From Aminobacter aganoensis (GTDB taxonomy: Bacteria > Pseudomonadota > Alphaproteobacteria > Rhizobiales > Rhizobiaceae), in contig NZ_JACHOU010000001.1 in assembly GCF_014206975.1 (NCBI RefSeq), positions 248,001-312,000 on the forward strand: a stretch of DNA of 64,000 nt, given 5' to 3'. Positions 60,694 to 64,000 of the stretch are shown here, piece by piece. How positions within the stretch are numbered: the first letter of the stretch is position 1; each line of letters opens with the position of its first letter. The translations under genes were made by a program, and so were the position numbers. The notes below the pieces were generated by a model. The model saw only the letters and a program-made list of their open reading frames with translations. It searched no databases and was not told the DNA's origin.

Positions 60694-61899
60694 ATGGCTT
60701 TGCTTCCGGTTTCCGAAGCGCTGGCGCGCCTCCTCGACGGCGCTCAACCGAGCGGTTCTGAAACGGTCGGCCTGCGGGAAGCGGCGGGCCGTGTCCTTGC
60801 CGCACCCTTGCATGCCCTGCGCACGCAGCCGCCCTTCGCTGCCTCGGCGATGGATGGCTATGCCGTTCGCGCCGACGACATAGCATCGCTGCCGGCAAGG
60901 CTGTCGGTCATCGGCGAGGCTCCGGCAGGCAGGCAGTTCACCGGAACGCTGGCGCCAGGCCAGGCGGTGCGCATCTTCACCGGCGCTCCCGTGCCCGAGG
61001 GCGCCGACACCGTCGTCATCCAGGAAAACGTGCGCGACCTCGGCAATGGCGAGATCGAGGTCGTGGAGCCGACGGCGCCGGGCCGCAACATCCGCGCCAA
61101 GGGCCTGGACTTCCGGCAGGGCGACCTGATCCTCGACGCCGGGCGCGTGCTCGATCCGGCAGGCCTGTCTCTCATTGCCGCGGCCAATCATCCCGAATTG
61201 CAGGTCGCCAAGGCGCCGCTGATCGCGATCATCGCCACCGGCGACGAACTTCTGCCGCCCGGCAGCAACCCCGGCCCCGGCCAGATCATTGCCTCCAACG
61301 CCTATGGTGTCGCCGCCATCGCCGAATCCGTCGGCGCGCGCGTGCTCGACCTCGGCATAGCACCGGACCGCACCGATGCGATCGCGACCCTCGTCGGCAA
61401 GGCGCTCGATGCGCAGGCGGACGTCATCGTCACGCTTGGCGGCGCGTCCGTCGGCGACCACGACCTGGTGCACCGCGTGCTGACCGGGCTCGGCATGGAT
61501 CTCGATTTCTGGAAGATCGCCATGCGCCCCGGCAAGCCGCTGATGTTCGGCCGCCTCGGCAAGACGCGCTGCATCGGACTGCCCGGAAATCCCGTCGCCA
61601 GCCTGATCTGCGCGCACATCTTCCTCAAGCCGCTGCTGGCAACTCTTGGCGGGCGGCCCTATTCGCCTGACATTCGCACTGGCATCCTCGACGCCGCGAT
61701 GACCGCCAACGACCTGCGTCAGGACTTCGTCCGCGCCCTCGCGCGCGAAACCGCCGACGGCCTTGTCGTGACGCCCTACACCATCCAGGATTCGTCGATG
61801 CTGCGCACGCTGGCGGACGCCAACTGCGCGATCATGCGCGCCCCCTTCGCACCGGCTGCCGAACGTGGCAACCCGTGCCGCGTGCTGATGCTGCGCTGA
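60694..61899 (+). CDS. moeA: Molybdopterin molybdenumtransferase
   Basis: 401 residues; inserts molybdate into adenylated molybdopterin. FAASAMDGYAVRADD, FTGAPVPEGADTVVIQE, ATGDELLPPGSNPGPGQI and GLPGNPVASLICAHIF are the standard MoeA motifs, in three domains. Starts 2 bases after moaC. lexA follows after about 100 bases with its own SOS-controlled promoter. Confidence 0.98.
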   Translation: MALLPVSEALARLLDGAQPSGSETVGLREAAGRVLAAPLHALRTQPPFAASAMDGYAVRADDIASLPARLSVIGEAPAGRQFTGTLAPGQAVRIFTGAPVPEGADTVVIQENVRDLGNGEIEVVEPTAPGRNIRAKGLDFRQGDLILDAGRVLDPAGLSLIAAANHPELQVAKAPLIAIIATGDELLPPGSNPGPGQIIASNAYGVAAIAESVGARVLDLGIAPDRTDAIATLVGKALDAQADVIVTLGGASVGDHDLVHRVLTGLGMDLDFWKIAMRPGKPLMFGRLGKTRCIGLPGNPVASLICAHIFLKPLLATLGGRPYSPDIRTGILDAAMTANDLRQDFVRALARETADGLVVTPYTIQDSSMLRTLADANCAIMRAPFAPAAERGNPCRVLMLR

Positions 61900-61937
61900 G
61901 CATACCCAACCCCCTTCACGAAATATAAACAGTTGCG

Positions 61938-61952
61938 GAACACAACTGGAAC
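61938..61952. promoter_or_regulatory. SOS (LexA) box 1 upstream of lexA
   Basis: GAAC, seven bases, GAAC: the exact reverse complement form of GTTC-N7-GTTC, 52 bases before the lexA start. Indicates autorepression. Confidence 0.82.
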
Positions 61953-61963
61953 AGATAGTGTTT

Positions 61964-61978
61964 GTTCTGGGTTTGTTT
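61964..61978. promoter_or_regulatory. SOS box 2 upstream of lexA, one mismatch
   Basis: GTTC, seven bases, GTTT, one base off consensus, only 11 bases downstream of box 1 and on the opposite strand orientation. Together they would form a double operator close to the lexA start. Confidence 0.55.
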
Positions 61979-62003
61979 TTCTTCTGATTCCTCGGGGGTG
62001 ACC

Positions 62004-62720
62004 ATGCTGACGCGCAAGCAACACGAGCTTCTGCTGTTCATTCATGAGCGGTTGAAGGAAGCGGGCATTCCGCCATCCTTCGACGAAATGAAGGAAGCGC
62101 TGGATCTCGCCTCCAAATCCGGCATCCACCGCTTGATCACTGCGCTCGAGGAACGTGGCTTCATCCGCCGCCTGCCCAACCGGGCACGCGCGCTGGAAGT
62201 GTTGCGACTGCCCGATTCGATCGCACCCGGCCTCAATGCGGCGCGAAAATTCTCGCCGAGCGTCATCGAGGGCAGCCTTGGCCGCAAGCCCGAGCCATCG
62301 CGATCGTTCTCGGCCGGCAATGACGACGATGTCGCTGCTGCCGTCACCATCCCGGTCATGGGGCGCATCGCCGCCGGCGTGCCGATCGACGCGATCCAGC
62401 ACAAGACCCATTCCATTTCGGTGCCGCCGGACATGATCATGGGCGGCGAGCATTATGCCCTCGAGGTCAAGGGCGACTCGATGATCGAGGCCGGCATCTT
62501 CGATGGCGATACGGTCGTCATCCGCAGTTCCAACATCGCCAACCCGGGCGAGATCATCGTCGCACTGGTCGACGACGAGGAAGCGACGCTCAAGCGCTTC
62601 CGTCGCAAGGGCGCCTCGATCGCCCTGGAAGCCGCCAATCCGGCCTATGAAACCCGCATCTTCGGACCTGACCGGGTCAAGGTTCAGGGCAAGCTCGTCG
62701 GGCTGATCCGCCGGTACTAA
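62004..62720 (+). CDS. lexA: SOS repressor LexA
   Basis: 238 residues. N-terminal winged helix ([20 protein letters not shown] to [19 protein letters not shown]), then the self-cleavage site Ala124-Gly125 in [10 protein letters not shown] and the catalytic dyad Ser159 ([10 protein letters not shown]) and Lys197 (EATLKRF). All residues for RecA-stimulated autocleavage are in place. The ATG at 62004 gives the family N-terminus. Two SOS boxes lie just upstream; ssb and uvrA elsewhere in the window carry the same operator. Confidence 0.99.
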   Translation: MLTRKQHELLLFIHERLKEAGIPPSFDEMKEALDLASKSGIHRLITALEERGFIRRLPNRARALEVLRLPDSIAPGLNAARKFSPSVIEGSLGRKPEPSRSFSAGNDDDVAAAVTIPVMGRIAAGVPIDAIQHKTHSISVPPDMIMGGEHYALEVKGDSMIEAGIFDGDTVVIRSSNIANPGEIIVALVDDEEATLKRFRRKGASIALEAANPAYETRIFGPDRVKVQGKLVGLIRRY

Positions 62721-62755
62721 TCCCTGCAGGCAACTTGGCGCGCATAGCGCACGGC

Positions 62756-64000
62756 CTATCGGGCTGGCGATGCCGGCTCTGATGCGCCCGGGCGCCTGCT
62801 GTCTTGCCGATAGGGCGGCAGTCCCCTCGCCTCGCGCGAGAATGCCCGCTGCGCGTGCCAGGGTCGGTATGGCGTGGCCACGGCGTGGCGGATCTCGACA
62901 TCCTGGCGCGCGCCGTCCTGGGCAGGCCTCAAGAATATCGCCGCGCTTCCCAGGCGAGCCAACGCGCGGCTGGTGAGCACGACAACAGCAGCGTTGCCGC
63001 ACGGATTGCGTGCCGTGGCGTCGTTCACGACGACAAGGTTGGCGATGCCGCAGGCTCGCCTGGCGGCTGCCGCGTTTTCCGCATGGGCCAGGTGCATGCC
63101 CGAGGGGTGCTCGATGAGACACAGCCCGTCGGTGCAGGAAAAGGCCGCATCACCGCCGGGCCGGCCCGAACCGCCCTGGCCGATGTTCTGCTTCGGGTTT
63201 GTAGCGCTTGCCGGGGCGACGCGCGCGGGGCCGATCAGGTCTTCCGACACCAGGGCACGTTTCCAATTGTCGACGGTGAACTGGTTTGGCCGGGTCCGAT
63301 TGACGGCAAGCTTGCCTTCGCCAACCGGCACGCCCACCAGGCGCGCATCCTCCGAGACGAACGCGTCGGGCGCTTCCGCCTTCATCAGCAGCAGCAGAGC
63401 CAAGGTCGCAACCGGCAGCGCCGACAGTCGCAGCCAGGTCGTCGCCATCGAGGCGATGACCAGCGCCAAGGTGACGAGGACGACCGAATGGGTCGACACC
63501 AGCCCGACCGCATCGACGGGCGAGCGCTCGGAGAACCATGTCGCCAGCGCGATCATGGCCGTCAGGCCGGCCCCCATGGTGTCAAGGAAGATGCCGTCGA
63601 GGCGCAACGGCATGAACAGGCCGGCGAGCACGGCAAACGGCATGACCAGCACCGAGACGATCGGCATCACCGCCAGGTTGGCGACAAGGCTGAGCGGCGA
63701 GATGCGCTGGAAATGCCAGGCGCCGAAGACGCTGGTGGCAAGCCCGGCGATCAGCGACGTCGCGACGAGCCCGGCCGCAACGGTCACCAGCCAGCGCCAC
63801 AGCTTGAACGGCAACGACCGCTGGACTGCCGGCTGCGCCTGTTGCTCGCGCCGTTCGGACCACCAGGCATAGGCACCGACAAGTGCCGCTGTCGCTGCAA
63901 ACGACATCTGGAAGCTCGGGCCGACCACCTCGTGCGGCGAAATCACGATGACGACGATGGCCGAGATCGCCAGATTGCGCATGGTCAAGGCAGCCCGGTC
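62756..64000 (-). CDS. comEC: ComEC/Rec2-like competence channel protein, 5' part outside window
   Basis: 415 C-terminal codons are visible; the frame stays open through base 64000. SPHEVVGPSFQMSFAATAAL and the following hydrophobic helices (VTVAAGLVATSLIAGLATSV, SLVANLAVMPIVSVLVMPFA) match the Competence domain that forms the DNA channel. The ~190-residue soluble tail shows no HxHxDH motif, so the metallo-beta-lactamase-like tail is degenerate, as I recall for other rhizobial members. Convergent with lexA with 35 bases between stops. Confidence 0.9.
   Translation of the reverse strand, partial: DRAALTMRNLAISAIVVIVISPHEVVGPSFQMSFAATAALVGAYAWWSERREQQAQPAVQRSLPFKLWRWLVTVAAGLVATSLIAGLATSVFGAWHFQRISPLSLVANLAVMPIVSVLVMPFAVLAGLFMPLRLDGIFLDTMGAGLTAMIALATWFSERSPVDAVGLVSTHSVVLVTLALVIASMATTWLRLSALPVATLALLLLMKAEAPDAFVSEDARLVGVPVGEGKLAVNRTRPNQFTVDNWKRALVSEDLIGPARVAPASATNPKQNIGQGGSGRPGGDAAFSCTDGLCLIEHPSGMHLAHAENAAAARRACGIANLVVVNDATARNPCGNAAVVVLTSRALARLGSAAIFLRPAQDGARQDVEIRHAVATPYRPWHAQRAFSREARGLPPYRQDSRRPGASEPASPAR

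Overview
The window looks like chromosomal DNA of a GC-rich alphaproteobacterium of the order Hyphomicrobiales, most likely Mesorhizobium or a close Phyllobacteriaceae relative. The evidence is the gene content and regulatory grammar: glnB-glnA plus a separate type II glutamine synthetase, nifR3/dusB-ntrBC followed by ntrYX-trkA-dat-hfq-hflX, a pyruvate dehydrogenase E1 beta that carries its own lipoyl domain, and LexA sites of the rhizobial GTTC-N7-GTTC type. Genus is inference; nothing here fixes the species.

Positions 1-12.4 kb are the accessory part. ssb (cut by the left edge) and uvrA each keep a perfect SOS box, but they are separated by about 3.5 kb of patchwork: a PAP2 phosphatase remnant, a DUF1801 gene and an Asp/Glu racemase with an unusual Thr/Cys active site, a lower-GC orphan membrane protein, and a minus-strand stretch ending in a strong terminator that may be an undescribed structured RNA. 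After uvrA come an MBL-fold hydrolase, an orphan multipass membrane protein, a DUF72 protein and a divergent tetR/SDR pair. A 950-base gene-free stretch follows, with two tandem arrays that expand opposite halves of one intergenic repeat.

From 12.4 kb on the map is mostly core. Nitrogen control dominates 12-36 kb: glnB-glnA and glnII each have a -24/-12 sigma-54 promoter and a related 17-bp site that I propose as the NtrC enhancer. A third, weaker copy lies at the start of dusB-ntrB-ntrC. A 28-bp near-palindrome sits in front of ntrYX. Between these lie a GMC oxidoreductase/gluconate dehydrogenase-like pair with a glyoxalase, crcB-rluC-HAD-ATP12, mazG, hflX-hfq, a D-amino acid transaminase and trkA.

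36-56 kb holds ispDF, cinA-type amidase, a COQ10-like protein, lipA, lpd, the pdhA-pdhB-pdhC cluster, ftsB, eno, kdsA, pyrG, an L,D-transpeptidase, secG and tpiA: central carbon flow, lipoylation and envelope synthesis, almost all on the minus strand. A 40-residue lipoprotein gene lies in the eno-PRC gap. The right end (56-64 kb) runs ppiD-trpD-trpC-moaC-moeA-lexA on the plus strand, with comEC entering from the right edge. lexA carries one perfect and one near-perfect SOS box, so the window contains the SOS repressor and two of its classical targets.

I saw no tRNA, rRNA, CRISPR array, insertion sequence or prophage. The strongest candidates for something undescribed are the minus-strand transcript at 3.25-3.7 kb and the regulatory palindromes around the ntr genes.
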